The notes under the pieces: generated by a model | Database searches by the model: none | Seen by the model: the letters and a program-made list of their open reading frames with translations, nothing else | Told to the model about the DNA's origin: nothing | NCBI RefSeq assembly: GCF_039523555.1 | Contig: NZ_BAAAFN010000015.1 | Span: 682,001-746,000, forward strand | Direction: 5' to 3' | Origin: Castellaniella daejeonensis | GTDB lineage: Bacteria > Pseudomonadota > Gammaproteobacteria > Burkholderiales > Burkholderiaceae_B | DNA: 64,000 bases | Program-made: the position numbers and the translations under genes | In this document: in pieces, positions 16,377-25,184 of the stretch | How positions within the stretch are numbered: the first letter of the stretch is position 1 | Layout: each line of letters starts with the position of its first letter

Positions 16377-18517
16377 CCGGACGTCCCGATACGGACGCGG
16401 CCGGCCCCGGCCGCGAAGCCGCCGACCGGCAGCGCCTGGAAACCCTGCGCTCGGAAATCGAGGGCCACAACCGCCGCTATTACATCGAAGACGCGCCGTC
16501 CATCTCGGATGCGCAGTACGACCGCCTGATGGCCGAACTGCAGGCCATCGAAAGCGACCATCCAGACTGGATCACGCCGGATTCTCCCACCCAGCGGGTC
16601 GGGGCGGCGCCGCTGGATCATTTCGCCACCGTGCGCCATGCCGTGCGCATGCTGTCGTTGGGCAATGCCTTCGAGGCCGAGGATATCGTTGCTTTCGACG
16701 AGCGGGTCGTGTCCACCCTGATCGGATCGGGCCTGCTGGCCGGGCCAGCGCCGGATGACGGTACGGATGCCGTCCAGGGCGCACTGCCCCTGGACGCGGA
16801 GCCCGCAGCGGCAACCTACGTCGCGGAATACAAATTCGACGGCCTGGCGGTCAATCTGCGCTACGAGGAAGGGCGTCTGGTCCAGGCAGCAACCCGGGGC
16901 GACGGCGCCCAGGGGGAAGACATCACCGCCAACATCCGCACCTTGCGCTCGGTGCCCCTGCGCCTGCAGGGCGATGCGCCCGCCGTGCTGGAAGTGCGCG
17001 GCGAGGTCCTGATGACGCGGGCGGACTTCTCTCGGCTGAACGAGGCCCAGACCGCCCGGGGCGAAAAGCCTTTCGTCAATCCCCGCAACGCGGCGGCCGG
17101 CAGTCTGCGCCAGCTGGATCCGCGTGTGACCGCGACCCGGCCGCTGCGCTTCTATGCCTATGGCTGGGGGCAGATCCAGGATGGCGCCGGCACCGATCTG
17201 CGGCCGCGTCCGACCCATTCCGGGATGCTGGACTGGCTGGCCGGTTTCGGCTTTGCCGTCAGCCCCGGCAGGGCGCTGTGCCGGGGGGCGGCGGAACTGC
17301 TGCGCTTCTACGAGAACGTGGGGGCTTCGCGTGCCGGCCTGCCCTACGAGATCGACGGGGTGGTCTACAAGGTCGACGACCTGCGCGCCCAGGATGTGCT
17401 GGGTTTCGTCGCGCGCGCACCGCGCTTCGCCATCGCGCACAAGTTTCCGGCCCAGGAAGAAACCACCCGGCTGCTCGGCATCGATGTCCAGGTGGGCCGT
17501 ACCGGGGCGCTGACCCCGGTGGCCCGGCTGCAGCCGGTCTTCGTGGGCGGGGTGACCGTCACCAACGCGACGCTGCACAACGAGGACGAAATCCGCCGCA
17601 AGGACGTGCGCATCGGCGATACCGTGGTGGTGCGCCGTGCGGGCGACGTGATCCCCGAGGTCGTCGGCCCGGTGCTGTCGCTGCGTCCGGCCGATGCGCA
17701 GGTCTTCGACCTGCTGGCCGTCTGTCCCGTGTGTCCGGTGTGCGGCTCGGCGGTCGAGCGCCCGGAAGGCGAAGCCATCACGCGCTGCACCGGCGGGCTG
17801 TTCTGCCCCGCGCAGCGCAAGCAGACCCTGTGGCATGCCGCCAGCCGCAAGGCGCTGGACATCGACGGCCTGGGCGACAAACTGATCGAGCAATTGGTCG
17901 ACAGCGGGCGCGTGCGCACCCTGGCCGACCTGTACGGCTTGCAGGAACTGGAGCTGTCCACCTATCCCCGCATGGGACGCAAGTCGGCGCAGAACCTCGT
18001 GGCCGCCATCGACCGAAGCCGCCGTCCGGCCTTGTCCCGCCTGCTGTACGCCTTGGGGATCCGCCACGTGGGCGAGACCACGGCGCGCGACGTGGCGCGG
18101 CATTTCGGCTCCATCGAGGCCATCATGGACGCGTCCGAGGAAGACCTGCTGCGGGTGCCGGATGTCGGTCCGGTGGTGGCGGCATCGATCCGGCGCTTTT
18201 TCGCCGAAGCGCACAACCGCGAGGTCATCGCCGCGCTCAGGGCCGCCGGGGTCGAACCCCAGGCCGATGCCGCGCCGGCGGGCGAGAAGCCCCTGGCGGG
18301 CAAGACCCTGGTGCTGACGGGCACCCTGCCGGCCTTGAGCCGCGACGAGGCCACGCGCCTGATCCTGGCCGCAGGCGGCAAGGTCAGCGGATCGGTGTCC
18401 CGCAAGACCGCCTGGGTGGTGGCCGGCGAGGAAGCCGGCGGCAAGCTTGCCAAGGCCCGGGAACTGGGCGTGTCCGTGATCGACGAGGCCGGGCTGAGGG
18501 CCTTGCTGGGCATCTGA
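16373..18517 (+). CDS. ligA: NAD-dependent DNA ligase
   Basis: A 714-residue LigA. Domain Ia is at the N-terminus (NRRYYIEDAPSISDAQYD). The nucleotidyltransferase core has the adenylated Lys154 in EYKFDGLAVN. An OB fold and a four-Cys zinc finger (about 445-475) follow, then helix-hairpin-helix repeats and a C-terminal BRCT domain (GKTLVLTGTLPAL). It seals nicks between Okazaki fragments. About 25 extra Ala/Gly/Asp-rich residues (120-145) precede the active Lys, making it longer than E. coli LigA (671). In the zinc finger the sequence reads CPVCPVCGSAV, an apparent duplication of CPV. It starts with GTG overlapping the zipA stop. Confidence 0.97.
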   Translation: MTGRPDTDAAGPGREAADRQRLETLRSEIEGHNRRYYIEDAPSISDAQYDRLMAELQAIESDHPDWITPDSPTQRVGAAPLDHFATVRHAVRMLSLGNAFEAEDIVAFDERVVSTLIGSGLLAGPAPDDGTDAVQGALPLDAEPAAATYVAEYKFDGLAVNLRYEEGRLVQAATRGDGAQGEDITANIRTLRSVPLRLQGDAPAVLEVRGEVLMTRADFSRLNEAQTARGEKPFVNPRNAAAGSLRQLDPRVTATRPLRFYAYGWGQIQDGAGTDLRPRPTHSGMLDWLAGFGFAVSPGRALCRGAAELLRFYENVGASRAGLPYEIDGVVYKVDDLRAQDVLGFVARAPRFAIAHKFPAQEETTRLLGIDVQVGRTGALTPVARLQPVFVGGVTVTNATLHNEDEIRRKDVRIGDTVVVRRAGDVIPEVVGPVLSLRPADAQVFDLLAVCPVCPVCGSAVERPEGEAITRCTGGLFCPAQRKQTLWHAASRKALDIDGLGDKLIEQLVDSGRVRTLADLYGLQELELSTYPRMGRKSAQNLVAAIDRSRRPALSRLLYALGIRHVGETTARDVARHFGSIEAIMDASEEDLLRVPDVGPVVAASIRRFFAEAHNREVIAALRAAGVEPQADAAPAGEKPLAGKTLVLTGTLPALSRDEATRLILAAGGKVSGSVSRKTAWVVAGEEAGGKLAKARELGVSVIDEAGLRALLGI

Positions 18518-18559
18518 CCGCCGCGCGGCGGCCGCTTCGGGCCGCGCCAGGGGTGGCCC

Positions 18560-18595
18560 GCAAAAGAAACGGCCCCCCGGAAAGCGGGAGGCCGT
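18560..18595 (-). terminator. Intrinsic terminator after the msrB-yciB-bolA-ppiC operon
   Basis: An 11-bp stem (18569-18579 with 18585-18595, one G-U pair on the minus-strand RNA) with a 5-nt loop, followed on the minus strand by TTCTTTTG. It begins 24 nt after the ppiC stop. No T run follows on the plus strand, so it should act mainly on ppiC. Confidence 0.75.
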
Positions 18596-18619
18596 CTGGA
18601 CGGGTGGCGTGCCGGATGC

Positions 18620-19414
18620 TTACTTCGCGTCGGCGTTGTCCACGATCTTGGCGTCCTTCATCAGGCTCTTCTGGTAGTCGGCCAGGGCTTGCTGGCGCAT
18701 CATTTCTTCCAGCTGGGGCTTGGCTTCCTCGAAGGACGGGAAGGCGATCGGGCGCACGTCCTCGACCTGGATCACGTGCCAGCCGAATTGCGTCTGCACG
18801 GGCTGGGCGCTGAGATCGCCCTTTTTCATGCTTTCCACGGCCTGGGCGAATTCGGGCACGTAGTTGCTGGTCGGGCCCCAACCCAGTTCGCCGCCGTTCT
18901 TGCCGCTGCCGGTGTCGATCGAATCCTTCTTGGCGGCGGCCTCGAACGTGGTCTTCTTCGCCTTGATCGCCTTGATCAGGTCCTTGGCCTTGGCCTCGTC
19001 CTTGACGAGGATGTGGCGCAGCTTGTATTCCTGCCGCGAGCCCTGCTCGGCCTTGATGTCGTTGTATTCCTTCTGCAGGTCGGCGTCGGTGACGGGATGG
19101 TCCTTCAGGTACTTGGCCATCAGGGCGCGGACCAGGATGCTCTGCGTGGCCAGCTCGGTTTCCTGCCGGACGGCCGGATCCTTCTGCAGCCCGGCCTTCT
19201 CGGCCGCCTGGACCGCCACCAGGCGGTTGATCATTTCCTGCTTGACCTGGGCACGCAGCTGCGGCGTATCCTGGGCGCCCTGGGCAACCAGCATGCTGAC
19301 GAACTGGTCGAATTTTTCCTGGGGAATGCCTTGGCCATTGACGGAGGCGATGTCCTTGGCCCAGACCGGCAGCGTCAGGGAGCAGGCCAGGGCGACAGCA
19401 GCGATACGTTTCAT
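18620..19414 (-). CDS. Periplasmic PpiC/parvulin-type peptidyl-prolyl isomerase
   Basis: A 264-residue foldase-like protein. A signal peptide (MKRIAAVALACSLTLPVWA) directs it to the periplasm. The N-terminal helical region (about 25-125) resembles SurA/PrsA-type chaperone parts. The rotamase domain (about 130-230) carries LRHILVKDEAKAKDLI, GGELGWGPTSNYVPEF and QTQFGWHVIQVEDVR, the parvulin hallmarks. It probably assists outer-membrane or secreted protein folding. Its ATG overlaps the bolA stop (ATGA), so the two are translationally coupled. It is the last gene of a four-gene minus-strand unit ending at a clear terminator. Confidence 0.92.
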   Translation of the reverse strand: MKRIAAVALACSLTLPVWAKDIASVNGQGIPQEKFDQFVSMLVAQGAQDTPQLRAQVKQEMINRLVAVQAAEKAGLQKDPAVRQETELATQSILVRALMAKYLKDHPVTDADLQKEYNDIKAEQGSRQEYKLRHILVKDEAKAKDLIKAIKAKKTTFEAAAKKDSIDTGSGKNGGELGWGPTSNYVPEFAQAVESMKKGDLSAQPVQTQFGWHVIQVEDVRPIAFPSFEEAKPQLEEMMRQQALADYQKSLMKDAKIVDNADAK

Positions 19415-19698
19415 GAAAGTCCTTCGATGGGAGGGGTGCCGGCCTCGATGGCCAGGGCGTGGATCGGATGAGGCATCAGATCCCGCACGCAATCATACAC
19501 AAGGCGATGGCGTGCAAGGGTTCCGAGCCCCTGGAATTGCTTGGACACGATGCGGACGCGAAAGTGCCGCGCACCGCCCCGGGCGCCGGCATGCCCGGCG
19601 TGCAGGTGGGATTCGTCGACGAGCTCCATCTGCGCGGGTTCGAGCGCGGCCAGGCGTTCGGCCAGCAGGGCCTTCAGGTCGGTGTCGGCGGAGTTCAT
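19411..19698 (-). CDS. bolA: BolA-family protein
   Basis: A 95-residue BolA-fold protein. Conserved features are LAALEPAQMELVDESHLHAGHAG with the His residues typical of BolA, HFRVRIVSKQFQGLGTLARHRLVYDCV, and the ending HPIHALAIEAGTP. BolA proteins work with monothiol glutaredoxins in Fe-S trafficking and affect cell shape in stress. The start at 19698 (MNSADTD) is preferred to the longer open frame because the extension is Pro/Gly-rich and not family-like. Transcribed after yciB (28 nt gap) and overlapping ppiC. Confidence 0.92.
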   Translation of the reverse strand: MNSADTDLKALLAERLAALEPAQMELVDESHLHAGHAGARGGARHFRVRIVSKQFQGLGTLARHRLVYDCVRDLMPHPIHALAIEAGTPPIEGLS

Positions 19699-19726
19699 GG
19701 CGTCTTTCCGTGGCTGTCCGGGTCCG

Positions 19727-20308
19727 TCAGCGGGGCTCGCCGTCGGGCGCATCGGCTCCGGATGCGGCAGGCTCGGTCTGGATGTGACGGCCCAGCCACA
19801 GGGACTGCACCACCACGAACAGCAGCAGCAGGATCATCAGGCCGAAGACTTTGAAGTTGACCCACTGCGCTTCGGTGAAGCGGCCCGAAAAGGCCACGTA
19901 CAGGTTGAGTGCGCCCGAGGCGACGAAGAATCCGGCCCAGCTGTCGTTCAGGCGGTTCCAGGCCCGTTCGGGCAGGGCGATCTTGTCGCCCATCAGGCGG
20001 CGCATCAGGTTGCGGCCAGCGAACAGGCGCGCGCCCATCAGGATGGCGGCAAACAGCCAGTACAGCACCGTGGGCTTCCACTTGATGAAGGTATCGTCGT
20101 GGAACAGCAGGGTCGCGCCGCCGAACACGACGATCACCGTCAGGTTGATCCAGTGCATGGGCTCGATCGCGCGCCCGGTCAGGCGCAGCCAGAGGATCTG
20201 CAGCACGGCCGCGGCCATGGCCGTTCCGGTGGCGACGTAGATGTCGGCGAAACGGAAGGCCAGGAAGAACAGGATCAGCGGGAAGAGGTCGAAGAGGAAT
20301 TTTTTCAT
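19727..20308 (-). CDS. yciB: Inner-membrane septation protein YciB/IspZ
   Basis: A 193-residue protein with five to six hydrophobic segments and the YciB hallmarks FDLFPLILFFLAF at the N-terminus, FIKWKPTVLYWLF, and AWNRLNDSWAGFF. YciB (intracellular septation protein A) is an inner-membrane protein linked in E. coli to envelope biogenesis and division; its exact activity is not settled. It lies 54 nt after msrB and before bolA. Confidence 0.93.
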   Translation of the reverse strand: MKKFLFDLFPLILFFLAFRFADIYVATGTAMAAAVLQILWLRLTGRAIEPMHWINLTVIVVFGGATLLFHDDTFIKWKPTVLYWLFAAILMGARLFAGRNLMRRLMGDKIALPERAWNRLNDSWAGFFVASGALNLYVAFSGRFTEAQWVNFKVFGLMILLLLFVVVQSLWLGRHIQTEPAASGADAPDGEPR

Positions 20309-20362
20309 CGACGGGCCGTCTCCGGGGGCAGGGCGCTGTCGCGGGAATCGTTTTTCATTCAG

Positions 20363-20758
20363 TCATTCGGCCGGGATGAACTTCATGGACAGGGAATTGA
20401 TGCAATAGCGCAACCCGGTCGGGGGCGGGCCATCGGGAAATACGTGGCCCAGGTGGGCGTCGCAGACGGCGCACAGGATCTCGGTGCGGATCATGCCGTG
20501 GCTGGTGTCGCGTTCTTCGCGCACGCGGTCGGGGGCCACGGGCTGGAAATAGCTGGGCCAGCCGCAGCCCGCATCGAATTTGGTGTCCGAGGCGAACAGC
20601 GGGGTGCCGCAGCAGACGCAGACGTAGGTGCCCGCCTGGGTGGTGTCCCAGTAGCGGCCCGTGAAGGGCCGCTCGGTGTGCTTCAGTCGCGTGACTGCGA
20701 ATTCGTCGGGGGAAAGCTGCGCCCGCCATTCGGCGTCGGTGCGCGTGATCTTGTCCAC
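20363..20758 (-). CDS. msrB: Peptide-methionine (R)-S-oxide reductase
   Basis: A 131-residue MsrB repairing the R epimer of methionine sulfoxide in proteins. The catalytic Cys119 is in RYCINSLSMKF. Cys65 (DAGCGWPSY) is a candidate resolving residue. The structural zinc site is formed by C47/C50 and C96/C99. There is no signal peptide, so it is cytoplasmic. The start codon is GTG at 20758. A TAAGAT on the minus strand about 35 nt upstream may be the -10 box. It is the first gene of the msrB-yciB-bolA-ppiC unit and divergent from a transporter operon. Confidence 0.95.
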   Translation of the reverse strand: MDKITRTDAEWRAQLSPDEFAVTRLKHTERPFTGRYWDTTQAGTYVCVCCGTPLFASDTKFDAGCGWPSYFQPVAPDRVREERDTSHGMIRTEILCAVCDAHLGHVFPDGPPPTGLRYCINSLSMKFIPAE

Positions 20759-20898
20759 GAGGAACCTGTCCGGAGTTTCACTTCAATCCTCCATCTTAAT
20801 CGACTTTCGTCCGGCTGGCAGACCCCGTCCGGGGGGCGGGCGGACGCCGCGATGCGGTCTGGCCCGGGCTCGTGGCAGCAAATTGCGCCGGGCTGCGA

Positions 20899-20904
20899 TA
20901 ATAT
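20899..20904 (+). promoter_or_regulatory. Putative -10 element for the first BCAA-type transporter operon
   Basis: TAATAT 87 nt before the binding-protein start, in the 232-nt divergent space with msrB. No convincing -35 box or operator was identified. Confidence 0.35.
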
Positions 20905-20990
20905 GACGCCCGTTCATGTGTTTATTGCCTCGACCCGCCGGGTTCAGGGCCATGAATTGCACGGTCAGTCAAAAACATTCGGAGACAAAC

Positions 20991-22160
20991 ATGACATTCC
21001 CGGTTTCCCTGCGACTCACCCTGGGCGCGGCCGCTCTGCTGGCAGCGCTGCCCCTTGCCGCCACGGCACAGATCAAGGTCGGCGTGACGGTGTCGTCCAC
21101 CGGGCCGGCCGCATCCCTGGGCATTCCCGAGCGCGATACCGTGGCCTTGCTGCCCACGGAAATCGGCGGCCAGTCCGTGCAGTACATCGTGCTGGACGAC
21201 GCCACCGACACCACCCAGGCGGTGAAGAACATCCGCAAGCTCACGGCCGACGACCACGTCGACGTGGTGCTGGGCACGTCCGTGACGCCCGCCTCGCTGG
21301 CCATGTCGGACGTGGCCGCCGAGACCGGCACGCCCATGATCAGCGTGGCCGCCAACGCCAAGCTCGTCGAGCCGGTGGACGGCCCGCGCAAGTGGGTCTA
21401 CAAGACGCCGCAGAACGATGCGCTGATGGCGGCGGCCCTGGCCCACGCGATGGTCAAGCAGAACGTCAAGACCCTGGGCTTCATCGGCTTCAGCGACGCC
21501 TACGGCGATGGCTGGCTGCAGGAAATGAAGGCCGCCGCCGAAGCCAAGGGCATCAAGGTGGTGGCGGCGGAACGCTTCGCGCGGCCCGACACCAGCGTCA
21601 CGGGCCAGGTGCTCAAGCTGCTGTCGGCCAAGCCCGACGGCATCCTGATCGCCGCTTCCGGCACGCCGGTGGCCCTGCCGCAACGCGAGCTGGTCGAGCG
21701 CGGCTACAAGGGCCACATCTACCAGACCCATGGCGCGGCCAACAACGACGTGCTGCGGGTCTGCGGCAAGGCCTGCGAAGGCATGATCCTGCCCGCCGGC
21801 CCGCTGCTGGTGGCGGCTCAGCTGCCCGACAGCAATCCGGTCAAGGCCAGCGCCCTGGTGTACGTCAAGGCCTACGAGGCCAAGTACGGCGCGGGCTCGA
21901 CCAACACCTTCGGCGGCCACATGTGGGACGCCGGCCAGTTGATCAGCGATGCCATTCCCCGCGCCCTCAAGACCGGCGCCAAGCCCGGCACGCCCGAGTT
22001 CCGCTCGGCCCTGCGCGACGCGCTGGAACAGGTGAAGGAACTGCCGGCTTCCCAGGGCGTCTTCACCATGAGCCCGACCGACCACGCCGGCCTGGACGAA
22101 CGCGGCCGCGTCATGGTGCAGGTCGTCGACGGCAAGTGGACCTACCAGCCGGACCTGTGA
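20991..22160 (+). CDS. BCAA-type ABC transporter substrate-binding protein (cluster 1)
   Basis: A 389-residue periplasmic binding protein of the HAAT/LivJ superfamily with a signal peptide cleaved after ...LAATA. It has the two-lobed type I fold: VGVTVSSTGPAASLG at the start of lobe 1, and LGFIGFSDAYGDGWL and GHMWDAG in lobe 2. It feeds the permeases encoded just downstream. The ligand cannot be named: relatives bind branched-chain amino acids, amides, or aromatic acids. The start at 20991 is chosen because the signal peptide begins there, with GGAG about 8 nt upstream; upstream codons to 20916 are not family-like. Confidence 0.88.
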   Translation: MTFPVSLRLTLGAAALLAALPLAATAQIKVGVTVSSTGPAASLGIPERDTVALLPTEIGGQSVQYIVLDDATDTTQAVKNIRKLTADDHVDVVLGTSVTPASLAMSDVAAETGTPMISVAANAKLVEPVDGPRKWVYKTPQNDALMAAALAHAMVKQNVKTLGFIGFSDAYGDGWLQEMKAAAEAKGIKVVAAERFARPDTSVTGQVLKLLSAKPDGILIAASGTPVALPQRELVERGYKGHIYQTHGAANNDVLRVCGKACEGMILPAGPLLVAAQLPDSNPVKASALVYVKAYEAKYGAGSTNTFGGHMWDAGQLISDAIPRALKTGAKPGTPEFRSALRDALEQVKELPASQGVFTMSPTDHAGLDERGRVMVQVVDGKWTYQPDL

Positions 22161-22245
22161 TGCGGCGCGGCGTCGTCCTTTCCCGCTTGCGGGCCGGTCT
22201 TCGTCATGACCCGGATGCCGGCGCGCGCGCCGGCACGGAGGCGCC

Positions 22246-23283
22246 GTGGATCTGACCATTGCGCTGATCCTGCTGCAGGACGGCATTCTGAACGGCGCCA
22301 TCTACGCCCTGCTGGGCCTGGCGCTGGTGCTGGTGTTCGTGGTAACGCGGGTGATCCTGATTCCCCAGGGGGAATTCGTCACCTTCGGCGCGCTGTCCCT
22401 GGCGTTCCTCGCCAATGGCCGGGTGCCGGGAACGGCGCATCTGCTCGTGCTGATGGGCGTGCTCGTGTGCCTGGCCGAGGCCGTGTCGTGCTGGCGGGCG
22501 CGCCAGTGGCGCGGCTACGGCCGCACCCTGGGCTGGGCGCTGGTCCTGCCGCTGGTGCTGGAGGCCCTGGCGCCGCTGGCCGCCGGCCCGGACGTTCCGC
22601 TGGTCCTGCGCGTGCTCTTCGCGCTGGCGCTGGTGGTGCCCATGGGTCCGATGATCTATCGCCTGGTGTACCAGCCGGTGGAGCAGGCCAGCGTGCTGGT
22701 GCTGCTGATCGTGTCGGTCGCCGTGCATTTCGCCCTGACCGGCCTGGGGCTGCTGTTCTTCGGCGCCGAAGGCTGGCGCACTCCGGCCCTGGTCGAGGGC
22801 ACGGTGCAGATCGGCCCGGTGGCCTGGACGGCGCAGACCTTCGCGGTGCTGGCCACGTGCGCCGTGCTGATCGGCGGCTTGTGGCTGTTCTTCAGCCGCA
22901 CCCTGTATGGCAGCGCCCTGCGGGCCACCGCCGTCAACCGGCGCGGCGCCCGGCTGGTGGGCATCAGCACGCGGGTGGCGGGCAGCCTGACCTTCACCCT
23001 GGCGGCCGCCATCGGCGCGCTGTCGGGCATGCTGATCGCCGCCATCACCACCATCTATTACGACACGGGCTTCCTGATCGGGCTGAAGGGTTTCGTGGCG
23101 GCCATTTTCGGCGGCCTGGTCAGCTATCCGGCCGCCGCGGCGGGGGCCCTGTTCGTGGGCGTCCTGGAAGCCTTTTCCTCTTTCTGGGCCAGTCCCTTCA
23201 AGGAAGCCATCGTCTTCACCCTGATCATCCCTGTGCTGCTGTGGCGCTCCTTCGGCAGTGTCCACCTGGACGAGGAGGACTGA
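22246..23283 (+). CDS. BCAA-type ABC permease, LivH-like (extended)
   Basis: A 345-residue inner-membrane permease. LivH features are GLALVLVFVVTRVILIPQGEFV near the N-terminus (compare the usual IINFAHGE motif), TAVNRRGARLVGIST (the ATPase-contact loop), and GLKGFVAAIFGGLVSYPAA. It is about 50 residues longer than typical LivH (about 290) because of an insert near residues 60-120, with WRARQWRGYGRTLGW and two extra hydrophobic stretches. The start codon is GTG with GGAG 7 nt upstream. The stop overlaps the next start (TGATG). Confidence 0.85.
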   Translation: MDLTIALILLQDGILNGAIYALLGLALVLVFVVTRVILIPQGEFVTFGALSLAFLANGRVPGTAHLLVLMGVLVCLAEAVSCWRARQWRGYGRTLGWALVLPLVLEALAPLAAGPDVPLVLRVLFALALVVPMGPMIYRLVYQPVEQASVLVLLIVSVAVHFALTGLGLLFFGAEGWRTPALVEGTVQIGPVAWTAQTFAVLATCAVLIGGLWLFFSRTLYGSALRATAVNRRGARLVGISTRVAGSLTFTLAAAIGALSGMLIAAITTIYYDTGFLIGLKGFVAAIFGGLVSYPAAAAGALFVGVLEAFSSFWASPFKEAIVFTLIIPVLLWRSFGSVHLDEED

Positions 23284-25184
23284 TGCGCCCGCGCCATGCC
23301 TTGATGATCCTGATCCCGATCCTGGCGCTGCTGCCGTGGATCCCGGGCGTGCCTGCCTTCTGGATCACCCAGATGAACTACATCGGGCTCTACAGCCTGG
23401 TGGTGCTGGGACTGGTGCTGCTGACCGGCGTCGGCGGCCTGACTTCCTTCGGCCAGTCCGCCTTCGTGGGCCTGGGGGCCTACACCACGGCCTGGCTGAC
23501 CACGGCGGGCGGGATGTCCCCCTGGCTGGGCCTGCTTGCGGGCCTGCTGCTGACCTGCCTGGTGGCCTATGCGCTGGGTGCCATCACGCTGCGCCTGTCC
23601 GGCCATTACCTGCCCCTGTGCACCCTGGCCTGGTGCCTGGCGCTGTACTACCTGTACGGCAACCTGGATTTCCTGGGCCGCTACGACGGCATCGCGGGCA
23701 TTCCGCCGCTGTCGCTGGGCGGCTGGTCCCTGGGGACCGGCCCGCGGATGTACCTGCTGATCTGGCTGTTCCTGCTGCTGGCCCTGTGGGCCACGCACAA
23801 TCTGCTGGACTCGCGCGCGGGGCGGGCCATTCGCGCCCTGCGCAGCGGTTCCATGGCCGAATCCTTCGGGGTCGACCTGGCGCACTACAAGGTGGTCGTC
23901 TTCGTGTATGCCGCCTTGCTGGGCTGCGTCTCGGGCTGGCTGTACGCGCACATGCAGCGGGCCGTCAGCCCCAGCCCCTTCGGCCTGGGCTACGGCATCG
24001 AATACCTGTTCATGGCCGTGGTGGGCGGTTCGGGAAGCGTCTGGGGCGCGGTGGCGGGCGCAGCCGCCATCCTGATCGTCAAGGACCAGCTGCAGAACGT
24101 CCTGCCGGGCCTGGTGGGCACCACCGCCAACCTGGAAATGCTGGCGTTCGGCGTGCTGATGATCCTGGTGCTGCAATTCGCCCGCGACGGCCTGTGGCCC
24201 GTGTTCGCCCGGGTGTGGCGGCAACTGGGCGGCCGCGCCGAAACCGACGGCCATGACCCCGCGCGGCTGGCCGCTGCCCCCGAACTGCCGCGCCGTCCGG
24301 CGTCGAATGCCGGCGACCTGGTCCTGGAAGTGGACCGCGTGCGCAAGGAATTCGGCGGCCTGGTGGCGGTCAACGACATCAGCTTCCGCCTGCGGGCGGG
24401 CGAGATCATGGGGCTGATCGGCCCCAACGGGGCGGGCAAGAGCACGACCTTCAACCTGATCAGCGGCGTGGCGCCCCTGTCCGGCGGCGCGGTGCGGTTC
24501 CTGGGAGACCGCATCGACGGCCTGCCGGCCCGCGAGATCGCGCGCCGGGGGATGGCGCGCAGCTTCCAGCACGTGCAACTGCTGCCGGACATGAGCGTGC
24601 TGGAAAACGTCGCGCTGGGCGCCCATCTGCGCAGCCGCGCAGGTGTGATGGCCGCCGCGCTGCGCCTGGACCGGAATGCCGAGGCGTCCCTGCTGCGCGA
24701 GGCCGCGCGCCAGATCGAGCGGGTGGGCCTGGGCGATGTGATCGATCAGCCGGCCGGCAGCCTGCCGCTGGGCCGCCAGCGCATCGTGGAAATTGCGCGC
24801 GCGCTGTGCTGCGACCCCATCCTGCTGCTGCTCGACGAGCCGGCGGCTGGCCTGCGCTACCAGGAAAAGCAGGCGCTGGCGGCGGTGCTGGACCAGCTGC
24901 GCCGGGAAGGCATGAGCCTGCTGCTGGTCGAGCACGACATGGATTTCGTGATGAATCTCACCGATCACCTGCTGGTCATGGACTTCGGCACGATGCTGGC
25001 CGAAGGCGTCCCGGCCGACATCCAGCGCAATCCTGCCGTGCTGGAGGCCTATCTGGGCGGCCTGGACGACGACTGGGACGAGCCCGCGCACGGGCCGGTT
25101 CCTGCAGACCATTCCGACCCTGGCGAACCGGGCCGGCCTGCGGGCCGTGCGGCGGGCGCCGTGCAACCGGGAGGCGCATCATGA
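23283..25184 (+). CDS. Fused BCAA-type permease-ATPase (LivM-LivG)
   Basis: A 633-residue fusion. Residues 1 to about 310 form a LivM-type permease with around ten hydrophobic segments and the ATPase-contact loop AIRALRSGSMAESFGVDL. A linker rich in Ala/Pro/Arg (about 318-342) leads to a LivG-type ATPase with Walker A GPNGAGKST, a degenerate signature LPLGRQRIVEIARAL, Walker B LLLLDEPAAGL and the H-loop LVEHDMDFV. A 30-residue acidic, Pro/Gly-rich tail follows. Fused LivM-LivG proteins are known in proteobacteria. It overlaps livH (TGATG) and the next ATPase (ATGA), so the operon is tightly coupled. Confidence 0.88.
   Translation: MRPRHALMILIPILALLPWIPGVPAFWITQMNYIGLYSLVVLGLVLLTGVGGLTSFGQSAFVGLGAYTTAWLTTAGGMSPWLGLLAGLLLTCLVAYALGAITLRLSGHYLPLCTLAWCLALYYLYGNLDFLGRYDGIAGIPPLSLGGWSLGTGPRMYLLIWLFLLLALWATHNLLDSRAGRAIRALRSGSMAESFGVDLAHYKVVVFVYAALLGCVSGWLYAHMQRAVSPSPFGLGYGIEYLFMAVVGGSGSVWGAVAGAAAILIVKDQLQNVLPGLVGTTANLEMLAFGVLMILVLQFARDGLWPVFARVWRQLGGRAETDGHDPARLAAAPELPRRPASNAGDLVLEVDRVRKEFGGLVAVNDISFRLRAGEIMGLIGPNGAGKSTTFNLISGVAPLSGGAVRFLGDRIDGLPAREIARRGMARSFQHVQLLPDMSVLENVALGAHLRSRAGVMAAALRLDRNAEASLLREAARQIERVGLGDVIDQPAGSLPLGRQRIVEIARALCCDPILLLLDEPAAGLRYQEKQALAAVLDQLRREGMSLLLVEHDMDFVMNLTDHLLVMDFGTMLAEGVPADIQRNPAVLEAYLGGLDDDWDEPAHGPVPADHSDPGEPGRPAGRAAGAVQPGGAS

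Noticed and set aside
15770..18214. Long minus-strand open frame opposite zipA and ligA
   Set aside because: No recognisable domain. The plus strand carries well-conserved zipA and ligA frames.
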